64,000 nucleotides of DNA from Oryzias latipes (GCF_002234675.1 NC_019867.2:20554184-20618183), one strand, 5' to 3'; shown: positions 1 to 15,604, counted from the stretch's first letter. Notes: generated by a model not told the origin, from the letters alone. Numbers and translations: made by a program.

Positions 1-1514
1 CCACGTTTAGCACTTTCCAGAACGCGAGTCACATGCCCAATTGCATATGAGTCAGTAATCTCCCTAGAAGAGATTGAATTCAAATCAACACAGAACCTGA
101 AGCAGAAATCCCTGCATGGGATTTGGACAGACACAGTAAAACAGGATGTTATCAGTCTGAAGGAAATGTGTCTGACTGACATGGTGGGAAGAAATGAACG
201 CCAGAAAGTTTTCTTTCAGACTTGGACTCTTTATACCCTGAAACAGCCTTGTTGCTCAAAGAAAGTTAGGATGAGGGGAAGTTTTTCATTTTCTTTCACA
301 GTGAGAGTCTTCTAGGAGAGGTCTAATTAGGCCTTTCATGTATTTGACTTATCTGGTGTTTACTGAAAAACCTGGCTAAATGGCTTCCTTGTATTTTGCC
401 TGGCCACACAGAATGTGGAAAAATGGCTCTGTAGTGGGCTTTGCTTGGCAAAGCAGCACTGTTTTATTTGGAATCTCACACAAAGGGATGAGTAGCCCAA
501 CAGGACTGCAGTGGACCTGAGGCGTTTGGAGTTCACCCAGGCTTTGAGATCCATATCTGAGAGAAGGAAACAGCAACATGTGTTTGTTAACAGCATTTGT
601 CTCATGCCTTAACTACATATTCTGTAAAGATTAACTTGCACAAATGAGGTTATTGCTGAAAGCAGAAAAAACTGATATTTTACATCTTAATGGTCTCATT
701 CTCAATGCTGTTCGTCCTAGAGGTTCAGCTTTGTAGCAAATTTCCAAATGAAAATTAAAATGCTGTCTGTTCAATTTCTCAATAAAGAGTTTAAGATTTC
801 CATGTTAGTGAGTGCATGGAATAAACATTTCTCTCCACCTTAATATTCAAATGATTGTTTTAGTCCAAAGATGCTGATGGACTTGTTTTCCCTTCTGTCC
901 CTCAATTTTCTCTCCAATGGTTTGAAATCTGTATTTACATGTTAGTAAATCGCAGATGTTTGTGTTTTCTTATGAATTTAAAGCTGTTTTTACTCCTTTG
1001 TCCTGGCCTTTATTTCTCAAGGGTTAGGCAGAGTGTAACACTCACACCATACATGAAAGCACTGAATGAGAACAAAACTGTTACTCACATTTCTGGACTT
1101 CCTAATTATGTGAGGACTAACGACCACCTTGTTTTCCCACAAACTGCTGTAGTTTTCCTCTTTTTGCTTCCGCTTTTTAGATAGCCATGTAATGGTGCTC
1201 AAACCATCTTCTCAAGTCAAACAAGTGTTTGGCTTTTTATACTTTTTCCACAATAATGATTTCACAAACAATATCCAAATGTGTGACTTGTAGGAAACTA
1301 CACCAAAACAACAACTTTTTATCATTGTTATCAGTAGAAAAAATACAAATGATCTATATGTTTGTTATTATCTTTTCATTTTTTAATATATCTTCAGGTC
1401 AAGTTGTGGATCATTTTTGCGACTCAAAAGCCACAAAAGTTAGGGTAACATTTAAAGTGTGACAAATATCCATCCGTCTTCCACTAAAACCCTTTTGAGC
1501 TCACAAAGTTGCTT
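1..1514. other. Upstream spacer, no gene seen
   Basis: AT-rich DNA with only short chance reading frames and no recognisable protein. I see no RNA gene and no clear repeat before about 1515. Confidence 0.5.
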
Positions 1515-1665
1515 GAATTTATTCCAGCCACTGCTGGGCAAATGCAGGGCACACTCTTTTACCAGTTCATCACAGGGCCACAACCACACACACTCACACC
1601 TAGGGACAATTTAGAACCATCAGTTAATGAATGAAGCATGTTTTTGAACCATGGAAGGAAGCAAA
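1515..1665 (-). repeat. Truncated teleost interspersed repeat (SINE/LINE-like)
   Basis: Read on the minus strand this matches, in order, blocks of the repeat at 20085-20342: the part around 'CCTAGGTGTGAATG', the run of GTGTG, and the 'GATGAACTGG' part. It is therefore a second, shorter and more diverged copy in the opposite direction. The repeat type is common in fish genomes; the exact family was not assigned. Confidence 0.5.
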
Positions 1666-1940
1666 ATAGGCATCAAATAAAACGTTTTTTGTTTGTTTTC
1701 CATCTCTGCTTTCTCACCTTTTGAACCAGCATCAGTGCTCACTATGGGGAAAGAAATATATCTGCCAGTATTTTTTAACAATTAGCTGACTTGTGTTTTC
1801 TTTTCATGCACCTTCCAAATACGGTCCACTCACACTATAGAGCTAAAACCGTTTAAATTTTAGAAAAACCACATTGCCGATCATCCATTCTTTTCAGATC
1901 CTTATTATACAGATTTTGTTTCAGAACGAGTCAAAGGAGA

Positions 1941-1942
<2 letters not shown>

Positions 1943-2027
<85 letters not shown>
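1943..2027. repeat. (GATA)n microsatellite
   Basis: About 21 near-perfect GATA units. It directly abuts a LINE-like 3' tail at 2028-2062, so on the minus strand the array reads as the (TATC)n tail of that element. Confidence 0.95.
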
Positions 2028-2090
2028 TAAACTTTATTAATCTCCCAAAGGAGAAATTCAAAAGCCAGCAAAACATTCACGCTTTTAGAT
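2028..2090 (-). mobile_element. LINE 3'-end relic
   Basis: On the minus strand the stretch contains GGGAGATTAATAAAG, the tail also seen in the LINE copies at 9137-9735 and (plus strand) 37530-37965. Only the last few dozen bases are recognisable, which fits a severely 5'-truncated insertion. The tail is followed by the TATC repeat array. Confidence 0.55.
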
Positions 2091-6120
<4,030 letters not shown>

Positions 6121-6133
6121 ATGGGCGACTTCT

Positions 6134-6147
6134 GTTGCCATGGTGAT
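6134..6147 (+). promoter_or_regulatory. RFX X-box-like site upstream of ccdc92
   Basis: The site reads GTTGCC-AT-GGTGAT: one perfect X-box half-site, a two-base spacer and a weaker second half. RFX factors bind such sites in promoters of ciliary genes (known). It lies about 200-400 bp before the predicted ccdc92 first exon. A functional role is inference only. Confidence 0.3.
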
Positions 6148-6339
6148 GACGCCGAAACCTGCAAAAAGGCCGCACGCCCTTGACAACTATTTCCATTCGT
6201 TCCGGTTAATAAAACATTTGTTTAATTGTATGTTTGGGCAATTTAAAGGTAAAAGTGTAACATTAAACCTGATCAAAACCATAACTCCGAACATGTAGCT
6301 GTTTTACAGTATACCGCATTCCTCTGATTTCCCAAGATG

Positions 6340-6545
6340 CATCGCTTTATTTTGTCTCGTAGCTCAGGGAGATGATAGCGAACTGACACCGCCACCCTCC
6401 GCTCTCACCCATCCTAAGCGAAGCCCTGTCAGCATCATCGACATGGTTATCTAGCTGGACTTGTCTGAGCCGGCGGAGCTTCTTTATGAAGCGAAAATTA
6501 ACAGTGTTCACGAGCTAACCCACGACCGTGAGTCATTAGCTGAAG
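6340..6545 (+). other. ccdc92: Predicted non-coding first exon and promoter of ccdc92
   Basis: A locally CpG-richer stretch ends in a donor-like AAG|GTAGGC at 6545/6546; a second possible donor, GACC|GTGAGT, lies about 20 bases earlier. No long open frame starts here, which fits a 5' UTR exon. The matching acceptor before the coding exon is a pyrimidine-rich tract ending in AG at 10053-10054. The transcription start is not determined by sequence alone. Confidence 0.4.
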
Positions 6546-9136
6546 GTAGGCATTCCATTGAACAAGATTAAGGCGCTGTGCCGGCTACTGCTGCTATCTC
6601 GCTATGCTACATCAATAAATAGCGACGCATAAACGCTCAATCTTTCATTGAGAAATATAACAAATCAATCTGAATAATTTACGTATTTCATTATTAATAT
6701 GAATTTATCAGTTGAGCAGGTGGATTTGTTTCATTTAGACTTGTAACTCTTACAATGTTTCTGCTTTAAAATTAAGCAAACCAATGACAACATTGCGGTA
6801 GATGTTAGATGTTGCGCATTTCTGTGAGATTTAATTTTGAAATAAACAAACTAAGCCTCGTTTGCGCGTCAATAATTCTTACAACGCGCATAAATATTCT
6901 TGTTTATGGGTTCCGTTGTTGGTGGGAATAATGTGGGAGATTGTTGTAAAGGAAGTGGCTTTGTTGCTGCCTGATGATGAGCTTGTTTTTGTTTTCTTAA
7001 AATGAGGCCAGCTGACTACAAGGACGGCATTTCTGATGAGCCCAAACAATGCAGTGACCGCATTCTTGAAGTCACCTACAAAACGTTATTTTGTATTTGA
7101 TTTAATATGGTTGTGAGTCTTATGGAGTCTCATATGAAGCTGTAGTTCTGTCTGTGAGGAGAGTTGAACCTCTGGCGCCTCCTGGCAGGGCCCGCTTGGT
7201 TTTTATTTATGGATGCTGTCCGCAATGCAGGTGCTGAAGTTGGGGGTCTGTGGTGGAGGAACCGTCGAGCCTTCCTGTCCTGTTTGGTTGGCTTTGGAAG
7301 TGGGGGGTTTGCCTCTATGGTTCGTGTTGTTGCTTCTGGTTCTGGAAACCTGCTGTTGAAGTTTCTGGGTTGGAGACGTCTTTTTAAAAAAAAAAAAATT
7401 ATATATGCATGTTTAAGATTTTGAGACTATGGTATTTGCGTGCAAAGGTGGAGCTTCATTGCAGAAAGTGCTGCTTTTCTTCGGTCCTGGGTTAGAAGAC
7501 TCATATCAAGCTTCTGTGCTGCTGCAGTTCATTGATTATTTATATTCTCTGAGCGTGGCTAAAGGGAATAATGAAAGGACCACCTCAGATGACACCAGAT
7601 TGACACTGTGGACCTTCACTTCCCTGAACTCCTCCCTTCCTCCTGACCCTCATGAATTTGCTGCAGGAGCCACTCTGATATGAGAATTGGCTGTGGTCAT
7701 CTCTTTGTGATGTGCAAAAGCTTCCTGAGCTATTCCAGGAAAGCGCTGGGATGGGAGATGTGCTCAGCGAGCAGGGTTTACCGGAAGGACTCCATGTTGC
7801 TCATCAAAAATAGATTATCTCCTTAGCCTTTATGACACACACAGTATAGATGATTACTAGCCTGTGTTTTGGTGGTAGAGGGCTTTTCTTTTGCTCCTCT
7901 AAAACTCAATGAAAACATTCTGAGACCTGTTGAAACTAATTAGCACGTCCAGTCAGGTGATTTATTATTCATGGTGAGGTGATGATGTAACCATGAGAAG
8001 CTGTGGGATGTTTTGCACATTACACACATTGCACGTTAGCATTTGTTTTGTATTTGTTCTCTGGAATCAATGCCCTGCCAATGCTTTCCTCATGTATGAC
8101 AGGAAATAAAAGTTGTTGGTAAAAAAGGCCAGAAAATTGACAGAAGGCAAAGAAGAGGCAGGAAAGCAAAGCAACTTATCAAGAGATTCTCTAAACTTGC
8201 CACACCCAGTGTCAACATGTTTAACCCTTTATGACTTCATTATCAAAATTGTGCTTTTTACTTTTTAACCTGGCATGACATTGAGATTTTCAAGATACAC
8301 AAAGTCATTTTCATCAATCAAGAATCCAAATTACTTAGAGGTTTAAAAGTTAGCCTTCTTTTTTTCAAAATAAAAATAAATAAAAAAGTGTGTATATATA
8401 TATATCTCATTGAATGTAATCACTACTAAGCACAGTTCCATGGCAGAAATTAAATTTTTGATCATTTTAAAATGAATGTATATGTTCTATTAAACTTAAA
8501 ATTAATACAACAATTACTCAAAGTATAATACTTAAATAGAATATTTTCTCATATTTTAAATTAAAAGATTTTTATTTAGCTTTATGTCAACCCTCTGATT
8601 CTTTTATAGTTAGATTTTGGATTTTTTTTTTTGTATTGCTTAGCATTAAGTCACTACACTTCTGCTTCTTTAAAATGTTTCCTTTAGCATTCCAGCATTT
8701 TTTTCATAACTCACTTTCTTTTCAAACCAAGGATCAACAACCTTTAACACTAAAATAGCCAATAAATCCTGTTTCTTACAGACTAAAACCCAGCAAGAGC
8801 CACAAGGTCCAACCTCATGGTCTAGAAAAGCACACTTTTCTTATATTCTGTGGCCATTATGCCATTACTTTATAAAATATAGCTTTTAAACAATTAAAAT
8901 TATGACAGTGTTAGTTTTATTATTTTTCTTTTGACAGCAGCACATACAAAAATAAAATATATCCTGTGCCAAAAAAGATCCTAAAACAGCAGATGTACTT
9001 GCAATTATCCCTGAAGAACCTGGCCTCTTATCCATGAGGCATAAGATAAGAATATGAGTTCAAATTTATTCTAACAACAAACCACTATGACAATACATCA
9101 AACCTTTTATCCTCATTTTGCTGAACCCTGTTTTAA
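6546..9136. other. ccdc92 intron 1, 5' part
   Basis: About 2.6 kb with no recognised gene or repeat family apart from short A/T runs. Two frames of about 85 codons at 7164-7683 look like chance: no known domain and no splice support. Confidence 0.4.
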
Positions 9137-9735
9137 ATTAGATTAGATTAGATTTTTTTTATTAATCCCACGAATGGGAAATTTCCTTGTCACAGTAGCA
9201 TGGAGTTTGGCACAAGTATGTACAGACAGTAATTAACAAAATATACATTTTAGAAAGAATATTTACAAAAATAACAGTGTTCTGAAATAATGAACAGGGA
9301 AAGAGATGTGCAGGAATATAGAGTCATCTGTAATTTACATTTTTTGTACAGTGGAATAAAAAAACTAAAACTAAAACTATGAAAACTATTTGCTTAGGCT
9401 GAGGTTGAACAGCCTGATGGCAGCTGGGATGAAGGACCTGCGGTAGCGTTCCTTTTTGCATCGTGGGTACAGCAGTCTGCCACTGAAGGAGCTGCTGAGG
9501 TCTGAAACAGTCTGATACAATGGGTGAGAGGGGTTGTCCATGATTGATGTCATCTTGGCTAACATCCTCCTCTCACCCACCTCCTCGATGGAGTCCAGGA
9601 AGCAGTCCAGGACAGAGCCGGCCCGTCTGACCAGCTTGTTCAGTCTCTTCCTGTCTCTCTCCGAGCTTCCGCTGCTCCAGCAGACCACTGCATAAAGGAT
9701 GGCTGAAGCTACCACAGAGTCATAGTTAGACATTA
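9137..9735 (-). mobile_element. 5'-truncated LINE (L2/CR1/Rex-like)
   Basis: The minus strand (9720 to about 9390) encodes the C-terminal end of a non-LTR retrotransposon polyprotein, with the hallmark pieces RRAGSV, MDNPSHPL, SSFSGRLLYPRC and RSFIPAAIRLFN. The 3' end carries GGGATTAATAAA and finishes in an ATCTA-type tandem tail at 9137-9153. The reverse transcriptase is absent, so this is a dead 5'-truncated copy. The clade is a guess from the C-terminal motif. Confidence 0.75.
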
Positions 9736-9736
9736 T

Positions 9737-9955
9737 TAAAGACGGGGCGGTCGACCCATGATCATAAGATTGTAGGTTCAATTCCCACCTTGCACACCCA
9801 TGTGTCGAAGTGTCCTTGGGCAAGACACTGAACCCCACCCTGCCTCCGGTGGAAGGTTGGCGCCAGTGTTCGGCAGCAGAGCCGCCACCGGTGTGTGAAT
9901 GTGTGTGTGACTGTGTGAATGGGTCTGTGACTGTAAAGCGCTTTGTTGTGTTTGT
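9737..9955 (+). mobile_element. tRNA-derived SINE-like repeat
   Basis: It starts GGGGCGGTC and carries a B-box-like GGTTCAATTCCC at 9776, then CCTTGGGCAAGACACTGAACCC and a tail with GTGTGAATG repeats ending GTAAAGCGCTTTG. This layout is very common in fish genomes. It sits against the 5' side of the LINE fragment and about 100 bp before the splice acceptor of the first coding exon of ccdc92. Confidence 0.6.
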
Positions 9956-10086
9956 TAACACGGTGGACTTTGTTTGTGCCAAATAACTCCTTGTTGAGAA
10001 TGAAAGAGTACTTTTGTTTCATTGTCGTCCTTTTTGTCTCTCCTCTGTGTGAAGGTTGCTGTTGTGGTTCCTCCTCTAAAATCACT

Positions 10087-12960
10087 ATGGCATCTGCAAA
10101 TGTCACACTGGAAAACCAGCTGCACAGTGCACAGAAAAACCTGCTCTTCCTCCAGCAGGACCATGCTAACACACTGAAGGGGCTGCATGCAGAGATCCGT
10201 AGGCTCCAGCAGCAGTGCACAGGTGAGCGGCTGCACGACCTTGCTTCACAGCTCCATTAAAGCAACAGTAACTCTGCACCGAAAAACAAGAACAATTGTA
10301 AAACAAAGTATGCGGTACTAAAAGTCAACAAAAACTATAACTGTTCTTAGTCCTGTGGTACTAAACGTAATCGGGCTGTTTAAGATCACTTAGTAATCAA
10401 ACAAATCCTCTAATGTGAAGATCTGAAATCTGGGAGTGATGCTTTAACCATTAATTAGCTGCTTTATTTTTGAAAATTCAAAATTTGTCTTAGTTTGATT
10501 GATTCTAAACAATAAAGAGCTCTCATTAACATTCTGTTTGTTTTTTATCTGTTTCTTCAGACCTGACCTACGAACTTACTGTGAGAAGCTCTGATCCCTC
10601 GAGTAAGTTGTCACCATGTTATGACACACCTGTCTGGCTGCTTTTATGTACATGTGTGAATGCTTTCTGATGGGAATTAGGGCACTCACACCAAAGTGAG
10701 AGGCTAAGAGCCTCATAATAATTCTGGATCAGGTTTGTCCAGCAAGTTGCAAGGCCCTCATTACCTCCTTCTGCACCCTAAGAGCTTTGTTTTTGTTCGA
10801 ATGCTGTGTTTTTGGCTGCATTTATTCCTCCTGCATTGGGCTTTGAAACACCTCGAGTGTTTATGTCCCAAGATTTCAAATATGTGTGTTTTAGGATATG
10901 TGTTTGTTGTTGAACAAAGCTTTTCTGGATTGATTTGGTTAAACCCTCATATCTCATGTCTGGACTCCATCATGTTAGCCTGGGACATCTCAGAGACTGG
11001 AGAGCAGGAAATGAGATTAGGAGTCACAGCACTAATGCGCAGCCTCCAACCTGCTAAGTGCAGCTGCTCTGGCTGCACTGAAAATGCACCAGCCCTGCCC
11101 TGTGAAAGAAAAAGACAAGAAATGAATTCATGCATGAATTGGTGAATGAGAGTAATATAACGCTAATCTTTTAATCATTTACACACTCAATAATAATCAT
11201 AATGATAATAATAATAGTAATAATAATAATAATAAAAATGTATTATTAGTTTATTATTATTAATTGTATTATTAATCATTTATTCCATTCTGCTTGCACA
11301 TGTTTTGGGCTGTGTGGGAGGAGAGGACAACAGTGATGGAGGTCAGACGACAGCTAGGCTATATCTTCTCGAGCTGTAATTTGAGTCTGGAGCCATCTGA
11401 CCGCTGCAGATGAGTCTCTAAAGGTTCATGTTGTCTGTGCCAGCCGTCATGCTGTCTGTCTAATTTACTACAGATGTTTTATTTAAAGACCTACTCCAAT
11501 GAAAATTATGTTTTTTATGGTTTCTAACGTGTTCTTGTGGCATTTCTTATGGTAAAAGACCTATATAAAGAAAATTAAGTTTAAAATTGCATTTCTAAGT
11601 ATTTCTTCATTCAAATCAGTGTTAATCAGGAGCAGTTGCAAAAATGCTGTGGGGAAAAAAGCCTGTAATGTTACAGTTGGTGGGCCACAAACGCCCTGCT
11701 CTGCTCCATTTGGATGCATCCACTAGCAGACAAATAGATCCATGGACGACTTCATTTTCTTCATTGAAGCTTGCATCTGGCTCAAAGCTACACAGCTGAA
11801 TAGCTCCAATATTGCTCACCATTTTTGCTGCACCGCTAATGTTAGCTTGGCATTGTGATGGGCTGTAAGCTAGAGAGTAAACAAAGGGATGATGGGAAAT
11901 GAGGTTAGGCTTATTCCAAACCAAAACTCAAAGGTAAATTTCTAATGAACTACTGCTACTCTGCAGAAACTATGTCCTATGAAACGACACAGGTTTTTGG
12001 ATTTGGGATAAAAACAACAATAATAATTAAAAGAGCACTAGGAACATTTTTACAATACCTCAAAAGATGAATGGAGCGGGACTTTAAGTTTTTCGTTTTG
12101 CAATAAAGGTTTTATACAGCTTCTTTGTGTTTTGTTTTTCACTCCTCACAGACGACGGTGAGATCAAATGCCTGGAACTGCAAAGGCGATGTGAAGAGCT
12201 TGAGACACAGCTCAAGAAGAAAGAGGAGGAGAACACGGAGCTACTCAGGGACCTTGAGCAAAAGAATGCCATGATTTCCGTCCTAGAAAACACCATTAAG
12301 GAGAGGGAGAAGAAATACTTGGAAGAGCTGAAGATGAAGAGCCACAAGCTGGCTGTTCTGTCTGGAGAGCTGGAGCAGAGAGCAAGCACCATTGCTTACC
12401 TCACCTCCCAGCTTCACGCCACCAAGAAAAAGCTTTTAGCAGGTAGCTCCTCTGAGGCCAGTCCTAATGTGAGTCCTGTCACCTCATACAAGCCCACCCC
12501 TCCTCCTTCTAAAGACAGGCAGCCTGAAACTCCCCGTCGGCGCATGAAGAAGAGCCTTTCCCAGCCCCTCCACTCAGAGCTGACTGAAGTTTACCGCCTC
12601 GGCTCAGACGGCAGGCGGGTGGTGCTTCGGGAGACGGTCGAAGCCATGCCCGACCCCACACCCTTCCTTCAGGCAGGGAGAGAGTCTCCTGAACTGCAGG
12701 TGGTGCGCGAGCGGCCTGCTGTCATCCCGCCCATCACCTCTGACCGCTCCCCCATCCCCCCACTTGGTGCCTCGCCCAGTCCCCGTCACAGCCCGGCCCG
12801 GGACCGTCAGCACAGGGCTCATGTGGGGGTGGCCCACCGCATCCCTCATGGAGCTCCTCCCTTGGCCCCAGTGCACACAGAGCTGGAGACCCTGGCAGTG
12901 GATCAGGTCAGCGAGGAAAAGGTCGTGCGGAAGCGCTCCGGAGCCGACAGGACAGTCTGA
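10087..12960 (+). CDS. ccdc92: CCDC92, coiled-coil domain-containing protein 92
   Basis: Three coding exons join in frame: 10087-10222, 10561-10602 and 12152-12960 (987 bases, 328 residues; human CCDC92 is about 331). The start is the ATG at 10087 (MASANVTLENQLHSAQKN); no other ATG lies between it and the acceptor at 10054. All junctions are GT-AG. Residues 1 to about 110 form a long coiled coil with LENTIKEREKKYLEELK and ELEQRASTIAYLTSQLH. The rest is a Pro/Ser-rich tail with PRRRMKKSLSQPLH, AMPDPTPFL and HVGVAHRI, ending RKRSGADRTV. The family protein is found at centrosomes and the base of cilia (known); its biochemical role is poorly defined. It converges on chmp7. Identification is firm; the 5' UTR is less certain. 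Confidence 0.95.
11183..11275. repeat. Imperfect (AAT/ATT)n microsatellite
   Basis: AT-rich stretch of AATAAT then ATTATT units in ccdc92 intron 3. The two halves are complementary and could pair with each other. Confidence 0.7.
11487..12083 (+). mobile_element. TTAA-flanked MITE, family A, copy 1
   Basis: A 597-bp element begins AGACCTACTCCAATGAAAATT-like (first 16 bases AGACCTACTCCAATGA) and ends GGAGCGGGACT. It has TTAA on both sides (11483-11486 and 12084-12087), as expected for piggyBac-type target duplication. Related copies lie at 27835-28381 and 49388-50788. It has no transposase frame. It sits in the last ccdc92 intron and ends only 68 bp before exon 3. Confidence 0.75.
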
Positions 12961-13733
12961 CACTGCAGAGCTGAAGTGCACACAAGCCCCACACTCTGGT
13001 GGAGCACAAACACAGTACCCTGTCCAAACAGGAGGAGCCTGACCCACTGTGTAGCCTGCTTTTCACAGCAATATAATCAAATGCAAAATTATTATTTTCT
13101 TGTATTCCATAAGGAATTGTTGTCTTTTTACATTTGCAGTAAAAAAAAAAGTTTCTGTAAAGCATGCCAAATTTTCCTGTTTATCTTCCACAGAGACTTA
13201 TCAAGGACATCCTCATTTTTCTTTCTTGCACCTTTTTTCAACCTTTCTTACATACAACAGATTATCAGCCAAATACCTACATCAGTGCCTGTTTAGCCAG
13301 TTCAGTCACAGAAGCTGTGAAATGTAATCATGGTTACTGTTTATCTACCCACAGTACCTTTGTCTGATCCATCTTCTTCAAATACAGGCTGTGCTTATCA
13401 ACAAGCTATATAACAAGCTGCATAGAATAGTAAGAAAGCTACTACTCCCCAAATGTCGTACTCTGTGATACTTGTATAATCTCGTTCCTGTAGGCATAAG
13501 CATCGTGATGTGCAGCAGAAATGTGCAGGTTTACAAAGTAAAAGCTTGGAAATTAGGTTTTTTCTTTGGTGACCAAAAGAACAAAGCACCAGGGTGGACA
13601 TATTTCAGTGCAGTATGAGCTGATCGTGAGGAGATGTGTGAGCACGACAGGAAGAGGGCAGCAACCGCCACACACAATCATTTTCAGTTCACACGATGTT
13701 TCATTGATTGTTTTGTGATACAAGGGCATTTCT

Positions 13734-13763
13734 AAAGTCCTATCACTGCTGTGATAGGACTTT
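13734..13763 (+). other. Perfect 13-bp hairpin in the probable ccdc92 3' UTR
   Basis: AAAGTCCTATCAC and its exact reverse complement flank a TGCT loop. As RNA this would make a stable 13-bp stem with a 4-base loop. The stem does not extend further on either side. Confidence 0.85.
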
Positions 13764-13945
13764 GTGATATTAACTGTACTTTATAAATGCTATCAATTTA
13801 TATGATTCTTTCTTTTTTAATTAATGGTTGAATATCAAGAAAGAACAGATAATCACTGTAGTTTCTGCACCACCGATTTCCAATTTTTTTAGTAGCCTGC
13901 TTTTCACAATAAGAGCACCTGTCATTAAAATATACAAATTAATAT

Positions 13946-13951
13946 AATAAA
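13946..13951 (+). terminator. Candidate poly(A) signal of ccdc92
   Basis: AATAAA about 985 bases after the ccdc92 stop. There is no transcript evidence; a signal further on (near 14813) is possible but lies beyond the MITE pair. Confidence 0.35.
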
Positions 13952-14228
13952 GCTAAGCTATTTGGGTTTGGTTATTTGTTTGTTAAAATGTGTGAGAAAC
14001 TGCAGTTTTAAACCATCCATCACTTGACACTATTGTAAAATAGACTTGGGTTATAAATACATACTATATATAAGCTATGGCTGGACAAAAGTGTTTTTAA
14101 AGCTAATAATGTAATTTAGATAATGTCAATATCATAGCTATTATTGTTGTAAATTTTATTTAGGAGTTTATACCCTTGATAATCTGTTTGTTCTTTCTTC
14201 AAGTCACTGGCTCTTTTGTCTCCTTTAT

Positions 14229-14433
14229 CCCTTGTGCTATCCTTGGCACTTTAACATTGGGAGTTGGGTCATCTAGACCCACTAGACAGTGCTCTGAACC
14301 TTTTTTCTTCAATGATTTGTGATCTTCAGTGGTTTCCATGGATTACATGAAATCTTTCCACCTTTATCCACCTTTGTCATGGTAGGGAGAACACATCAAT
14401 GTAAGGGTGGGGTCATCTAAGATAGCACAAGGG
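14229..14433 (+). mobile_element. TTAA-type MITE, family B, copy 1
   Basis: A 205-bp element with terminal inverted repeats CCCTTGTGCTATC and its complement GATAGCACAAGGG. It is flanked by TTAT on the left and TTAA on the right, a decayed TTAA target duplication. It has no coding capacity. It is paired with an inverted copy at 14602-14806. Confidence 0.85.
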
Positions 14434-14601
14434 TTAAATGTGATTTTAAAGTAGATTCCTCCAAACAACAGGTGATCAATACCTTTGCCCAAACACAGCA
14501 GCTGCCTCAGTCTGCAGGGTTTCTGCGTCGGAATAGCCTGCTGTTGAGTTTGCTGTGCAGTTGAACACCAGCACACCTGTACTTCCCCACCTCTTCCTTG
14601 A

Positions 14602-14806
14602 CCCTTGTGGTATCTTAGATGACCCCACCCTTACTTTGACGTATTATTCCTACCATTACAAAGGTGGATAAAGGTGGAAGATTTCATGTAATCCATGGAC
14701 ACCAGTGAAGATCACATATCAATGAAAAAAAAAAGGTTCAGCGCACTGTCTAGAGGGTCTAGATGACCCAACTTCCAACGTTAAAGTGCCTAGGATAGCA
14801 CAAGGG
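14602..14806 (-). mobile_element. TTAA-type MITE, family B, copy 2 (inverted)
   Basis: Same family and exactly the same length (205 bp) as 14229-14433, in the opposite direction, 168 bp away. It is flanked by TTGA and TTAA. The two copies align along their whole length when one is reversed, with a few substitutions and small compensating indels. Confidence 0.85.
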
Positions 14807-14810
14807 TTAA

Positions 14811-15604
14811 GCTAAATAAATACCTGCCGCTGATAAAAAAAAATAGGGAAGACCAGAACATGCTAAATACAGGGCATATGCAATTCCACGATCGGACACT
14901 AGGGGTCACCCTCAAAGCACACATTTGAGTCAGGCATCTTTTCTTTTTCACTGCTGCTGTGGTCAAGCCATTACTGTTAGTGGGTAAGCGTTATGTCCAT
15001 TTGAATCCAAAAATAAAATAGCTTTTTTTCTTAAATAAATAAATAAAAACTAAAATAAAAATGATGTATTTAAAATTAAAAAAAAAAAAACTTCATTCTA
15101 GAATTGTGTGCTCCAATAATGTTTTTAGCGTTTTCTGGCTTTTAAAGAAAATAAAAATGGATTTAATAAAACTTTTGACAGAGGACTGTTACATCTCATA
15201 CAGATACCACAAAACAAAAAAAAGTCATGAAAAATAAATTTTATTATCCAAACACACTGGGTTTAATTCAGAAAAGTAGGCCTCTGTGCTCCTCAGGCCA
15301 GTTTTGATGAGACTCAAGATGGTCGTGACGAATCATTTGGCATTCTGATTACTCTATTTACAGCTAAGAATGACACTTTAACACACCTCACTCAAAACAA
15401 TGACACAATAACCATTTTGCTGAATTTAAAAATAGCCATACTGATGAAAGGGTGAAAAGCTTAAGTCAAAGGAATAAAATGACAACAGAGCCATTACATT
15501 TTTGGGGAAAAACTGTGCGTAAGAAATAAAGAGGGTTCGCTAATTTTAAAAGGCCTCAAAGTAAATAAATTATATATAGATTTTTTTACATTGCAAATAG
15601 ATAT
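14811..15604. other. Spacer between ccdc92 and chmp7 3' ends
   Basis: AT-rich with several A runs. No gene or repeat family recognised. Confidence 0.4.

Larger units (their letters stand above)
12961..13951 (+). other. ccdc92: Probable 3' UTR of ccdc92
   Basis: There is no competing gene after the stop codon. The first plausible poly(A) signal on the plus strand is AATAAA at 13946-13951, giving a UTR of about 1 kb. It holds a perfect stem-loop at 13734-13763. Confidence 0.4.

Noticed and set aside
9386-9982. 198-codon minus-strand frame as one gene
   Set aside because: Its first half is the SINE-like repeat and its second half the LINE C-terminus, so it is a chance fusion of two repeats.
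10735-11145. 136-codon plus-strand frame in a ccdc92 intron
   Set aside because: It lies between well-supported ccdc92 exons and resembles no known protein.
12604-13047. 147-codon minus-strand frame
   Set aside because: Antisense shadow of the GC-rich end of ccdc92 exon 3.
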